The notes beneath the pieces are model-generated. The model ran no database searches, was not told the DNA's origin, and saw only the letters and a program-made list of their open reading frames with translations. A program made the position numbers and the translations under genes. This document shows positions 24,421 through 35,948 of a DNA stretch of 64,000 nt, piece by piece. This DNA is from Dictyophora rubrovolvata (lineage: Eukaryota > Basidiomycota > Agaricomycetes > Phallales > Phallaceae). Positions within the stretch are counted from its first letter, which is position 1; every line of letters begins with the position of its first letter. The stretch spans positions 1,736,001 through 1,800,000 of the forward strand of contig CP114122.1 in assembly GCA_029959195.1 (NCBI GenBank), in the 5' to 3' direction.

Positions 24421-26015
24421 TTATGGATTATCCTCGAATCCTGATTCAAACAAATAATTGGCGGCCAATTCCTCATTTTTATCGCATGCAAAATAGGCTT
24501 CAAGAACAACCTGACGAGGAAATCCTAGTGCCTCGAGCTAAAGGAAAGGAAAGTATGTAAATCATTATTAAAAAAAGTTTTCAGAGTTTTGAATACACTC
24601 ACCCTCTGGATAGCTTCTCGTTCTTCTGGAGTGACCGAAATCACTTGAGCTCCTGGAGGAATATCCGTATCCATGTCATCCTGTCCTTCACCCAAAAGTT
24701 GCAATAACGCATCTGGATTGTTAGCTAGTGCTTGCGCCATTTGGGGGTTGTTTTGCGCCAACTGTTGGATAACAGGCTGAATTAGGGCAGGGTTCTGCCT
24801 AACAAGTTCGCGTAAGGCCTCAAAGTGACTATTGTTACGGAGGCCATCCAAACTATCCGCTCCGGCGCCGGGACCACGCAAACCACTCAGAGGGTTCACC
24901 CCACCGGCAGCTTGCTGCTGTTGCTGTTGCTGTTGAGCCAACTGGAAGGGAAAAAAGCAAGTCAGCAAAGGCAAGAAAGCCCTCAACAAATGCGCTCCGT
25001 ATTCACCGTAAACAGGTTCTGCGGTGCATTCGATGCAGCTGGTGGCTGTGTAGCCGCTGGCTGTTGAGCAGAAGTATTAGTCGCTACGGGTGGCCGAGCT
25101 GCTGGAGTTGGAGATACGGGAGCGGCCGGTTGGCTTCCGCCAGCACCTGAAGAAGATTCGCTAACAAGATGCTCGGGAATACCCTACAAAAGAAGCATGC
25201 GATTTATAGCTTGCGAGTAAATACAATTGACCCTTGAAAAAACTCACCGTCATCAGATATTCGACTGCACGATCGGGGTTGTTGTAAGCAGCCTTGAGGG
25301 CCTTAAGAACTTGCTCTCTTTCAAAACCCATTTCCACCATATTCTGAATAGTCGTTTGCAATGCATCGCCCGAGATAAATGATGCGCCATATCCAGAAGA
25401 GGCGGATGGGGCAGATGTGGCAGGAGCCGCTTCTGCTGCTGCTGCCGCCGCAGGTGCGGGTGCGAGTGCCGGGGCAGGAGTTGGGGCAGGAGCAGAAGCA
25501 GGAGTTGTAGCAGGGGCAGGTTGTGGTTGAGCAGGCGGAGGAGCAGGAGTAGCTACAGGAGTTGTAGATTGAGCGGGTGTTTCCACGGGAGTAGCCTGAG
25601 CTTTCGGCTATATTGAAGACGTCATTAGGGAGCAAAGGAATAGAAAGTACAAAAAAAAATACACGTACTTTTGATACCATAAGTACCAAAAAGTCCTTTT
25701 CTTTGATCTCGCATGATTCAACTGTCTTCGTGTCCGGTAGCACCTTGCCTATCCCATTCAAATGAATTAGTTCCCGGTGCCCAAAAAGAAACATCGATCA
25801 TATCCTAACCGGAATAAATTAGCTTCTGTTGTTCGACGGGATGGCCATGTGCTTCCAAAATCTTTGTCTTAACATCACCGATAGTATCTGAACCATCCGC
25901 ATCGATCTAAAAGGCGAAAAAGGAGAAAAACACATATGAGCGACAAGCCGAAAATGTAAATCATTGGATTCACTTGGAATAGCTTTTGCTGCAAAGTTTT
26001 AATCGTGATTTTCAT
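24421..26015 (-). CDS. RAD23: UV excision repair protein Rad23
   Basis: Shuttle protein that binds ubiquitin chains and the proteasome and stabilises the damage sensor Rad4/XPC. Domain order is complete: N-terminal ubiquitin-like domain ([46 protein letters not shown]); a linker of Pro/Ala/Thr repeats (25400-25610); UBA1 ([38 protein letters not shown]); a second low-complexity linker with a Gln run; the XPC-binding STI1-like domain ([31 protein letters not shown]); and UBA2 ([31 protein letters not shown]), ending DNP at the TAA 24421-24423. Introns are short and lie at about 24545-24605, 24940-25010, 25190-25248, 25612-25668, 25753-25812 and 25909-25972. Length, near 390 residues, fits the family. 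Confidence 0.95.
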
Positions 26016-26425
26016 CCTTATGTATTACCCGTATAGTTTAGAAGTTTACTTCAAGACGATGTCGATAATGAAGGATGGTAGTGGCGTACGTCTACCAAAA
26101 GTCGGCTACGACTGGTGCCGTGACAGATCCAACTCCGACAGCTGGTTTCACTTCCACGCGTTATCTCCAAAATAGCGATGGAATCTTTTTGGTAAACAAA
26201 ACTGAATACAAAATTCCGCAAGAAAAGAGTCGTGAGTATTATAGAAAGATATGGTCTAGGTAAAACGCATTAATCAGAATGTTTAAGTATGAGCAGGGGT
26301 AGTGTATCAAAACATTAATTGGCTGAAGCCAGGACAGTAGTAAACTGGCAGCCGCAGCAAGAAGCAAGCAAGAGGAGGGTATTTGAATAAGGGTATTGAA
26401 TATTGAATGGTTCAACGTTCAACGC
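26016..26425. other. Intergenic between RAD23 start and F-box-like gene end
   Basis: Contains the RAD23 upstream region. A 62-codon plus-strand frame (26075-26263) has no recognisable motif. A short simple repeat (tattgaatattgaat) lies near 26393-26410. Confidence 0.4.
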
Positions 26426-27407
26426 TCAAACTTCAACAGCATGCCAGTGTTCGTGAAAGTCTTTGATCCATTCCCGATTTCCCTCGTATACGGAGTCGCA
26501 AACGATCCTAAGTCGCCCGTCTTGCATCAAATCGTCATACTCGGCTTTGTACGTCCTCATCAAATCAGCCTCCGTGCCGAACAAAGTGACGTGCAAACTC
26601 TTCAGCGAAACGCTTCGCAGCAAAATTTTGAGTTGCGCATAAACCGCGTCATCGAATCGCAGGGGAGATTTCCATGTCAGATCCGTAAGCGACGGAAGGC
26701 TCGCCAGACGGGCCAGCTCAGTTGACTGGAGGATCGTGTCGGCGTAATGAAACCGTTCCAGTCCCTCATGGGCGATGTTGAGGCCCAGAAGACCGTAAGA
26801 AGGGCCCACAGCAAGGGTCTTCAATCGAGCGGGAAGACAGTCTTCTACGGCGGGCCAGTTATGAGGTGGCAGGTTTACGAGCGCGAGACGTTCAATGTTG
26901 TGGGTGCGCGAGAGCAATTCTTGGACTATGACCAAGGTGGAGTGGTTCCAGGTAAGTTTGCGGGGCTGACGGTGATGCTTCATTCCGTCCTCACGAGGTT
27001 GACGTTCAGAGTACTTTTCATGCTCTTTTGATCCTATATAGAGGCTCCGAATGTGTTGAGCAAGCTCAGGGTGACTTGAGATCGTGTTTTGGAATTTGAC
27101 CAGCTCCGCATGAGTTGTAAAAGTATTGGATCGATAAAGTACCCGAACCATCCAAAGGTAGGCTTCTTTACATACGAGGGAGAGTAATAATGCCTGGTCG
27201 CGGTTCACAGCGGAATGCAAGAATACTATATAAAGATTAGCACCATATACCATAAACGAAGCACCTTGGGAAAACTCACTCTATCAAGGGATCAGCACAA
27301 TTCTAATAAACGTGAATCCATAAAGGGGAACTTACCTCACGGATGACATCCGGGGGAACGGGATGTTTATGTGTTTTTGGTGTTATTTCTACGATGTCAG
27401 GAGACAT
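26426..27407 (-). CDS. F-box-like protein with leucine-rich C-terminal region
   Basis: Probable substrate-recognition subunit of an SCF-type ubiquitin ligase, of the kind strongly expanded in agaricomycetes. The first exon reads MSPDIVEITPKTHKHPVPPD and VIRE, typical of an F-box start (LP-x-E-I-I). After one or two short introns the frame resumes with HSAVNRDQALLLSLVCKEAY, matching the F-box second half. The rest gives a loose leucine-rich pattern (SLYIGSKE, HNIERLALVNLPPHN, LPSLTDLTWKSPL, VSLKSLHVTLFG) and a short end region (RLRIVCDSVYEGNREW). About 300 residues. The exon structure between 27255 and 27335 is unclear: a small exon (27280-27302) may be included or skipped. Partner and substrate are unknown. 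Confidence 0.6.
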
Positions 27408-28805
27408 GGAAAAGTTATAAAAGGACGAAAAAAAGAAGATTAAAGGAAAGCTTGTCGCAAAGCGACTTTCTAAGGAGTCTATGGTAAAAGGAGAGAAATG
27501 AAAGGCTAAATTAGACTTGTCAAGATAAAGATAAACCTTGCACCCTTTTTCCGTGTCGGGATTATAGGGTAGACGCTCTCCGACGGTTGGCCACAGCACG
27601 TGGATACTCCCCAATCCTGTCCATTGAGCTCATTGCAATTGAAATTTTTTCCCTAGCGCTGTCTTATCTCATTATGTTATTCCTGTTCGTAACTACCGCA
27701 TAAGCCGTCGAATAAAATACACCTTTTTTTCCTCAAATTTTTTTTTCATTTTCCAACTGACTATCAGTAAGGCAATTATGATTCGACCGCGACATCAATT
27801 TACGAGCTAGCTTCTCCGGAGGAAAGTGATTCGGCGGCCTTCATTTCCCAATGGAGAAACTCAACGCGTCAACGAGGACAATCCCCCAGTGTTTTATCGA
27901 ATCAGCGAGTTTAGTTTAGAAAGAAAGAAATCTCACCCTAATACATAGCTCCATTAACATATGAAAGAATGAAGCTTTGGAAGATTCGCCCGTTTGTCTA
28001 AGGGTCATTTTTCCAGTTCGATATGAAGATTAGTGACCGCGGGCTACGTCTACAGCGTCGGGATCCAATCATGTTCAAGTAAAAAGTGGCGGGTGCACCG
28101 GAAGGTGAAACCATTTTGTTCCGATTCAAAATATAGATACCAATGACAAAGCGCTTACTGTTGTATGTTCATAAGCAGTTATTCGAGGCCGATATCTAGA
28201 GCACAATGCACATGATAACGAAATCTCGGATCTATGTCGCCGTTGTACTACTTGTTGTAGCAGGGCCAAGGAGACAAGCCTGATATGCACGCCATGCTGA
28301 TGACATTGCTAATCAAGACAATTGACGTGCGTTTGATGGCGATTGCACAAGCAGTGAAATATCGAAATGTCGAAAGAGCACCATGGCAATAACGTAAAAC
28401 ATAGAATAGCCTTCGACGCCTCGACATACATATAATGCAGTCGCCCATAAACTGGGATCTTCAAGGAGATTCACTTCAGAATTACTAACCAAGATAAGAC
28501 GATGGTTCAAATGAGGAGTAAGGATTAACCTGGCAGATCCGATACGACTCTATAGCGGAAGCCAGGTCTATATCGTTTATAGAAAGTTTAAGGGAAAGCT
28601 AACCTGAACAAGAAACTAGGCGTTTAGTTCGCAGAATATCGACGACATCGTCATGATAAAGTATATCCTTTGGCTGAGTACTGGATATTCTTAGAACTCC
28701 GAACGCCAAAAAATATCATGTGCACTGTACAGGCAGCGCTGAGCGGATTCTGCAGACTGCCACCATCTCCAGTTTTTTAAATATGTGTCTTGTCGGATGT
28801 ATTGG
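27408..28805. other. Intergenic, no supported gene
   Basis: AT-rich sequence between the F-box-like gene and NDUFA2. Only short open frames without family features are seen on either strand. Confidence 0.45.
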
Positions 28806-29211
28806 TTATGAGCTTGCTAGCAATTCCGACATTTTCTTCTCGACTTCTGATTGCGACAGATTCTCTAATACTACACTCTTTTCTACTCCATACTCTGGTT
28901 CAATATGAGCCAAGAAAGCAAGGAGTCGTGTCTTGTTAAAGGCTCACCAAGTCGTGCAAATGCTCTCGCTGGTGTTCCGTGCACTTCTCTAATAAGAACG
29001 GGTAAATCTGGATTATTCTGCTTCAAGGTTGGATAGGATTTGAGCAGGAATTGCCTGGCATCCGGGGCCCAAAAGTGAGCCGCACTCCCTTTCATAGCCG
29101 GGAAAGAAAATCAAAAAAATACCTTGTTCCCGCAGATGCTTGGCCGGTCTGACAAAGAAATAATCTCACTTCTTTAACAGCTGGTGACAGAGCTTTTGTT
29201 AAAAAGGACAT
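28806..29211 (-). CDS. NDUFA2: NADH:ubiquinone oxidoreductase accessory subunit NDUFA2 (CI-B8)
   Basis: Accessory subunit of mitochondrial complex I with the thioredoxin-like L51/S25/CI-B8 fold. Three exons give about 95 residues: MSFLTKALSPAVKEVRLFLC, QTGQASAGTR, then over an intron QFLLKSYPTLKQNNPDLPVL and IREVHGTPARAFARL, and after a second intron EYGVEKSVVLENLSQSEVE and KKMSELLASS. The central block is the family signature. A cysteine at residue 20 corresponds to the N-terminal Cys of the fold. Intron 1 covers about 29064-29120 and intron 2 about 28896-28953. The protein is normal in length and has no cleaved presequence, as expected for this subunit. It is divergent from the RAX1-like gene, 141 bp apart. 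Confidence 0.93.
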
Positions 29212-29352
29212 GACAAGGACTGGAAACGGGGAGGCGCGAAATGGACAGTGGGCGCCTGTGGGTCCCGTCCCAACTTTTTGCAAACAAACACTGTTCTCAG
29301 TTTCTCTTCACACACTCCAACTTGCGTCTGACTTTGTGTTCACCTCGACGCT
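29212..29352. promoter_or_regulatory. Divergent promoter, NDUFA2 and RAX1-like gene
   Basis: The start codons of the two divergent genes (29211 minus, 29353 plus) are 141 bp apart. No classical TATA box was seen. Co-regulation is an inference from distance only. Confidence 0.4.
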
Positions 29353-30722
29353 ATGGACAGTACCGAAAATCGGCAGGATGATTGGAGTGTGGATCGTCAG
29401 AACAGGTTTGTAGTCCTTTTTTTTCTTTGTTGACTCAAAATTCTCGCCAGAGTACTGAAAAGAGATCGTTGTCAGGCTCCCGTCGTTCACAGAAGTACTT
29501 TCGCGTCGAACTCGACCGCCAGTTGATCTGTTTATGTTTTATCTTTTTCTTCAAAGGGAGGGTCAAGAGGATGTTCTCGACTTTTGGCTTGACGTACAGC
29601 AACACGAAAATCTGTGCCGAGCTTACTTCAAGGATATCCGAAAGTCCGGCAAGGCTATCAAAGATGAATGGCCCCAATACTGGGATTTTGCACGTAAACG
29701 TGGCAGTATTTATGGGAACGTGGTCGGCATTAGCAACGCTGGCACGAAACGAAGCAATGCGAGCACCGGGGACCTAGTTGGCGAATCTGAGAAGGCAAAG
29801 GTGGATCGAGCTGGCCCTTCATCTGTATCTCCCGGAATTATCGAGGGAAAACGTTCTATGAGTCCCGGTCCTACCGTTGCCATCGCTGCCGAAGAAAAGG
29901 AACGCGATCCGGCGCGTTCCATGACGCCTTGGTCTCAGCTTCGTGCTCGTCACTCGTTTTCCAAACGCGCATCCCGCGCTCCTACCGTCATTCCTAGATC
30001 CGCTCCCATAACTCGTCTTGATCTCATTGCCTCCGCTGAACGCATTTTCTTCCGCTATCTCGCACCACCACCTCCCAACCAACCGTCGCATGAAATTTAC
30101 CTGCCTCCTTCCCTACGTATCCACTCCTTCCCCCTTTCTAGTACACAATTACCGAACACAACGAGCCCCGAGTATGAAATTGAAGCGTCGGCTCTCGCTC
30201 AAGTTCCCGACATGTACCACGCTCAGAAAGAATACTGTTTTAGAGCTATGGAACAGGACGCCTTTCCTCGCTTCTTAAGGGCTAAAGCATTTGGGAACCT
30301 TACCCCTGTCAGCGCGTTTATCAGACTAGTCGCTGGAATGATTATTCTCTGGGTTACGTTGGCTGTCGCGTTTTCTCTCATATTCTTGAATGTGCAGCCG
30401 AAATCCAAACGTTTCTTCGTACGTATTGTTCAAACATGGCAACAATATGGCAGTTTTCTGATTCTAATTTCTCTTTGAAAAATAGTTGTTCATACCTTTT
30501 ACTTTTGCAATCCTCTTCCTTATTTCGCACCAATATGAACTGGATCCTATTCTTGTTTTTCTAGGCCGATCAGAAACTACGCCATTCAGAACCCTCAAGA
30601 TTAAAGAACCGTATGTCGGAAAACTCCTTTTAGGTCGAGCAATATGGGTTTCAATTCTCGTTACAATGCTAGTCGCTGCATTGACACTGCTATTTTGGGC
30701 CGTGCCGGGTCACAGGCTTTAA
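29353..30722 (+). CDS. RAX1: RGS-domain membrane protein, RAX1-like
   Basis: Resembles yeast Rax1, a membrane protein with an RGS-type domain involved in marking bud or growth sites. Exon 1 (MDSTENRQDDWSVDRQN) joins to EIVVRLPSFTEVLSRRTRPP and then LFMFYLFLQREGQEDVLDFW and LDVQQHENLCRAYFKDIRKS, the first part of the RGS fold. A long Ser/Pro-rich insert follows (about 29680-30000), then the second part (LIASAERIFFRYLAPPP, EASALAQVPDMYHAQKEYCF, RAMEQDAFPRFLRAKAF). Three hydrophobic spans close the protein: LVAGMIILWVTLAVAFSLIF, FIPFTFAILFLISHQYEL, and AIWVSILVTMLVAALTLLFW, ending PGHRL. One intron lies at about 30421-30483. Split RGS plus three C-terminal spans is the Rax1 layout, so the family call is good; the polarity role is inferred from yeast. 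Confidence 0.82.
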
Positions 30723-31467
30723 GCAGTCTCATTAATGTTTTTCATGTTTTGTTAAGGCAGCGCGTACTGCATATTTCCTCTAAGATTTCTTTTTTTGTAG
30801 TTCCTAGTTTGTCTTGAACTGTCACTCTTGGCTTTTGTTCCTTTTTTTTTCATTTATCTTCCAGGTTACCTTACATTCACTTTTCTATACCAATACCAAT
30901 GACGTCTATGCCTGATCTGGCTCTCCCCAGACTATATCCCGAGTATTTAACCTTGTCTGATAGGTAAACAAGAATGCAATTTGATTTCGTGAAACATGGT
31001 TCACTTTTAGACAAAGAAGGGAAACGTTTGAAAGGTTCATTATTTCATAAAGCCACTCACAATTGCAAAAAGAGCCACTCTCTCCCCGAACTGTAATACG
31101 CTTGTTTTATAGGCGTAACGTTTCAACAACGGCATAAGACGTCTCCTCAACAACAAAACAAACATGGAGGACATTCATTCGTCACAAGGTCTATCGAATC
31201 GCGAGCTTGACACTTTCATCCGCCCGTAGGTCCATCACATCAGTCGCACGTCCATTGTCAATTGAGACCAGAGTTCATTCAAGTAATAACTTTACTAAAC
31301 CCTCGTACCGAGATCGTCCAGTTTACGTCGAACAGGCCGCGCAAGTTTTTGCATTGCGTAGCAATAATACAGGATAAAAGCTAACTGTACGACTCCAAGT
31401 CCACGGACACCAACTTCCGCGGAGAGCGAATATCGAGAACAAAAGAAACTAAAATTTGCACTAAGAG
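30723..31467. other. Intergenic between convergent RAX1-like and ALYREF-like genes
   Basis: Holds the 3' ends of two convergent genes. T-rich runs near 30850 are consistent with a 3' processing region. No gene is supported. Confidence 0.45.
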
Positions 31468-32751
31468 TTAAGCGGTCGTCGTGGCTGCCGCAGGAGCGGT
31501 CGAAAGGTAATCCTGATATAAACTCAGGAACGATATACGGAAAAATTAGGTGCCAACTTACCTCCATCTCGGCATCCAAATCTTCCAGAGACTTGACTGG
31601 ACGGTCATTTTGTCTACGACCTCCTCTTCCTCTACCTCTTCCACCACCACCACCGCGTCTTCCACCGAATCCTCCAGTCCCAGTTCGGACAGCACTACAG
31701 ATGCTACATGAGACACAAGTGAGAGTAAAGAACGTGGACTACCGTCTGACCTTCCATTCACTCCGTTCTGAACCGGGTTACCCATACGCGCCACCAGTGA
31801 GTTTGGAGCCTTTCTGGGGTCGACAACGATTTCTATCTTCATAGGTCGGCCTATAATTTGATGGAAAGAACAAAGGCGGAACAATCAGTCTATCAGTTCG
31901 AAGCGGGAGCAAGCAGAAAGCAGGAAAAGCAGGCGAAGGACAAGGTAACAAGGTAATTAGAATGCATTACGAGACGTTGTTGTATTTCTGAAGATGCTGG
32001 TTTCCCCTGTATTGACTTTTCGTAAGCTTCAATCTTCTTCGATAGTAACCATAACCCTTCGCCCTTCAAAACCGCCATGAGGGTCGATTCGGAAGTTGTC
32101 AAAGGAAAAGCGGGTAGTGCTACGAGAATTGACATTTCCCATCATAGCAGAATATACGACACAACGACACCGTGAATGCATGCTAATCCCACAGAAAGAA
32201 GTACGGCGTTGAAATGAACTTGATACTAACTCCCATCAATGAGACGATCATGGTACTGAGCGTAAGCTTTCGCAGCATCCCCTTTATGAGAAAAAACGAC
32301 AGATGCAATTCCCTTCGAAGTTCCCCTGGAATCATAAGTAAGCGTAACATCTCGAAGAGGGCCAATCATTTGGGTGAAAAGTTCCTGTACACGCGTTTAG
32401 ATTCCGGTAAACAAGTACTGTTAAACACAATGAATTGCTTACTCGGATCTGATTCTCATTCACATCAATTGGTAGGTTTGACACAATAATTTTGTCGGAC
32501 ACTTGGGGTGTAGCCGCCTGGTCTACAACCATTGCTGTTGATGGTACCCTCGGTCTTGTTGGTCGTCCGATAATACTAGACTTCACGGATACACCGCGTC
32601 TCCCACCGCGTCGCACTGTTCTGCGAGAAGAAATAACCTATGCACATGTGATGGCAGAAAAGATAAAACAAATCCTTGAGGATGTAGAAGGGCCGGAGCA
32701 TGAGTTTCGAAAGCGAACCTCGTCGAGGCTTCTGTCCAAATTTGCAGACAT
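31468..32751 (-). CDS. YRA1: mRNA export adaptor, ALYREF/YRA1-like (copy 1)
   Basis: RNA-binding adaptor of the TREX complex that hands spliced mRNA to the export receptor Mex67/NXF1. The N-terminal UAP56-binding motif is MSANLDRSLDEVISSRR, followed by an Arg/Gly-rich stretch (RRGGRRGVSV). The RRM reads DKIIVSNLPIDVNENQIREL, MIGPLRDVTLTYDSRGTSKG, ASVVFSHKGDAAKAYAQY, LIDGSRPMKIEIVVDPRK. After the RRM comes an RGG region (GGFGGRRGGGGGRGRGRGG) and the C-terminal repeat of the N-motif, VKSLEDLDAEMEDYL. The last exon ends PAAATTTA at 31468-31470. One intron, inside the end of the RRM (31851-32230), is 380 bp, about seven times the usual length in this window. All other introns are short. Confidence 0.9.
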
Positions 32752-32994
32752 TATGAACTCGTGTGTTTTTTGTGTGAAGTTTCCTGAAAAAGCAATAATT
32801 TTCTTTCGATAGAAGAGAGGAAATTTTGAAGAGATGCGAAGGTCTTTTAAAGTCGCGGTTGGTGGCACAAGGACACCTGTGTTTTAGAGCCGCAGCGGTG
32901 TTTCAATTCTTCACGAACATTTTGTTTTCGAACAAAATCTGTAGTGCTCCCAAAGGAAAACAGTTTGTTTACTCTTCAAATTTCACAAAATTCT

Positions 32995-35045
32995 CTACGA
33001 GTTATCTTCTAGTAAAATTTCTCCTACTGCCTCGTCTTGATTGACAGTTCCATCCTTGTCAGCGACGTAACATGACCCGCCTGAAGAATTACTGGATGAT
33101 TTGATAAATTTTCCAAAATACTCCGTTAATGTTTCTGGCTGGTCTAGGGATGTAATAAAACAAACAATTCCGTCTGGTCGAATGACGATTGCAATACTGT
33201 CTGACTCGTCATCTATTCCGTATTGGTCATAGCATTGACAGTCTTGAAGATCGTATAATGCTCTTCCCATGGGTGGTCCTTCTAGTGTCTCAATCGTTTG
33301 TACGGAATTTGGTCCCTTCAAAATCGTCAAAAATTTCACCTTGTCCTGGAATATGTTGCTCCGACTATGTTGTTCTTCCGCAAAAGATCGTAATTGATTC
33401 AACCTATTAATATTCTTTCGCCTCAAGCGTGGCGGACGTGAAGTTGGATCCAATCCCCCCGCAAATACGAGAATGTAGAATACTCCTTTGTTCGGCATAA
33501 AATCATATAGACGTTTTGGAAGGTTGATTCCTGGCCGATACAATAACACATCAGGAAGTCTGTGTCCAATCGAAAGGCTGCAACGTTTCGATGAATGCTC
33601 GTTGACGAGGTTATGCCCATAACTAATCCCCAGTCCAACTGTGAACGCCGCATTTTCTTCGAAAACCCGGTTTAAATAATCATGGACATCCGCTTCATCC
33701 GCAGCTCCGTAATGTTTCGGAATGATACCTGAGATCAGCGAAGCCACTTCCTTGTCAAGTTGAATCAACCGTTGAACAGAACCCCAGCGTTCTGTATTAT
33801 ATGTTTCCAGAATGGAATCGTGGAACCACCCTTTCAAGACGCCCGCTAGTTTCCATCCCAGATTGGATACGTCGTGAAATCCCGTGTTCATTCCCTGTGC
33901 CGCACCTGAGGAATGAGTATGCGCCGCATCCCCTGCTAAGAAAACACGGCCTTTCTGGAACGTCTCAGCAAGCCGTTGCCCAATTGCATAAACTGTCCAC
34001 CAGTCCAACTTAACAAATTCGAGCGTAAAGGGCCGCACTGCCTTCTTTGCTTCTTCCATTACAACCTCGGCAGTGATTCCTCTATTGTACACTCCTTCAA
34101 AGCATAAAAACCCAATCCTGGTCCGTCCATTATCTGTTGGTGTCCATAAAACGTTCCCATGAGTTGAGGATTCAATTGCTACGCCTCCTTGGCGACAAGC
34201 TGGCATATCACTTTTTACGATTGCATCCAATCTAATCCATTTGAATGGTGACATGGTCCCCGGGAAGGGTATACCTGCGAGGTGGCGCACAGTTGACTTT
34301 CCTCCGTCCGTCCCAACCAAGTACCTACTAACACTGACGTCAACTTCAATTTCATCACTCAGCGCATTGGGAATTACCATTGGATTATTCTTTCTTCACC
34401 TTTCTCTTCAATCTTGGCCTCTACAGGACACTCTTTCGTATCATCAACCGTGTAAGCTACAAGCCTTGCTGGCGAGCGAACAGTCGACGAGTCAAGGCTT
34501 TGAATTCGTTCTCTAATTATCTCCTCAATAATTTTTTGGCGTATGCTTAACCTTCAAGACTAAACATCATCAGATGTCTCTTACACTCAACATATGCGCT
34601 TACGAAAAATCGAGATAGGTCTTCCCTTTCACGGCATCCAAAATCGTCGACCATCCACGATTGGGGAGTTCCATCTTTCCTTTGTAACTCACGGCATCCC
34701 TACGTTATCGGAATGTTTAGCACCAGGCTTCTAGTCATTCATATGATAGCGTTTTCACCGAATTATATAACCAATCTCAGCTAATGGGTCGAACAGACCC
34801 ATTTGATCTAGGATTTCGAGGGATCTCGCATACAGCATGCAGGCACGTCCGTACATGGCCTGCTCTTCCTTGTTATATTGCTCTGGTATCTAGATCACTA
34901 CTTGCCGATCTTTTTTGGATACTGGAGTGAAATTTTCATTACCGACGTTGATTATCTTTATCCCGGCTCGGAGTAGGTAATACGAAAGTAAGAGTCCGGT
35001 AGGACCTCCACCTACTATCAGAACGTCAGTCGTTAATTTCACCAT
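32995..35045 (-). CDS. FAD-dependent monooxygenase, phenol 2-monooxygenase family
   Basis: Flavoprotein aromatic hydroxylase of the PheA/TfdB-like group that uses NAD(P)H and oxygen. The N-terminal Rossmann motif is VLIVGGGPTGLLLSYYLLRA (GxGxxG), then AMYGRACMLYARSLEILDQM, a classic region of this family. The middle holds YLVGTDGGKSTVRHLAGIPF (DG motif) and the FAD-binding GD motif VFLAGDAAHTHSSGAAQGMN followed by GFHDVSNLGWKLAGVLKG. The C-terminal third (HRLPDVLLYRPG, FYILVFAGG, IAIVIRPDGIVCFI) is the thioredoxin-like domain of phenol hydroxylases. About 640 residues; the first 650 bp contain several short introns, and the last 461 codons are one exon. Substrate is unknown. It could detoxify or degrade phenolics, as in wood- or litter-decaying fungi; this is inference. 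Confidence 0.88.
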
Positions 35046-35948
35046 CTCGTGTCTTCCTCAGCTTCGGAAAGAAGGAGTAACGTTGCTTGGACTCGATAAT
35101 GTTTGGTTCTATATAAACGGGCCACACATGAGGCAGCTGCGGGGTCCAGCGTTATTTATGATTTACTTGGAGTCGCCGTTTTATCCTAATGGATGTGATT
35201 GGAACTCAATTGGCGAATAATCTTCTTGGAAAGTTTTCCACGGTTGTCAATATCAAGTCCTATAACAATCCCTGAAATAATTTGTCATGGCTTTAATAGC
35301 ACGGAGGGCATCCCGATGGAAAGATGGGTACATACATATCGTCTGAATGTCGGTTGTCAAATAGGACCTGTTCAACCAAACGCTTCTCCGAATTTGGTTC
35401 ATCTGGTTTACATCTTGCGATACTGGTGGTGACTCGAAATTAACCCATATCTTGCAAATTGCACAGCCTAGGTTCTCTAAGGTCGGATACATTTCCTATA
35501 GGGCGCTCCGCTAATCCGGTGGATAACGAACATGGGTCAGGGGAAGGACATCCGAAAATAATAACGGTGCCATGTTTTAGAAATAAAGATACATAAATGC
35601 GATATCTATGAGGAAAGCACCAAATGCCCCTGAAGTGTATGTACATACAAGTTATGTACGAGTCTATGTGAAGTAATAAGCAATGACTAAAAGAGAAGGA
35701 ACTACACGTCAAGGAGCAAATAAGGGTTTAATGCGGGATGATGCGTATGCGGATTATGAAGTACATATATCAACTATGCAGCGAGACGGGTTGGAAGTCC
35801 TGGGTGCGAATTGAATGAAAACGTTGTTTGATTCATCAAAATCGAAACCAAATAATTGGATGGTGGTTCGAACAGGGTCAACTGAAAAAGGAGAGGTAAC
35901 TGAGGAGAGTTTGCCGCCGTTCCGCTTTCGGGGAGTAGACATTCGAAT
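35046..35948. other. Intergenic, no supported gene
   Basis: Upstream region of the monooxygenase and the 3' side of the AEC transporter. Only short open frames without features are seen. Confidence 0.45.

Noticed and set aside
26075-26263. 62-codon ORF divergent from RAD23
   Set aside because: Short and featureless; most likely chance in the RAD23 upstream region.
31893-32135. 80-codon ORF inside the long ALYREF intron
   Set aside because: The RRM reads through when this region is removed as intron (LIDG to SRPMKIEIVVDP), and other frames here are also open, so a nested gene is not supported.
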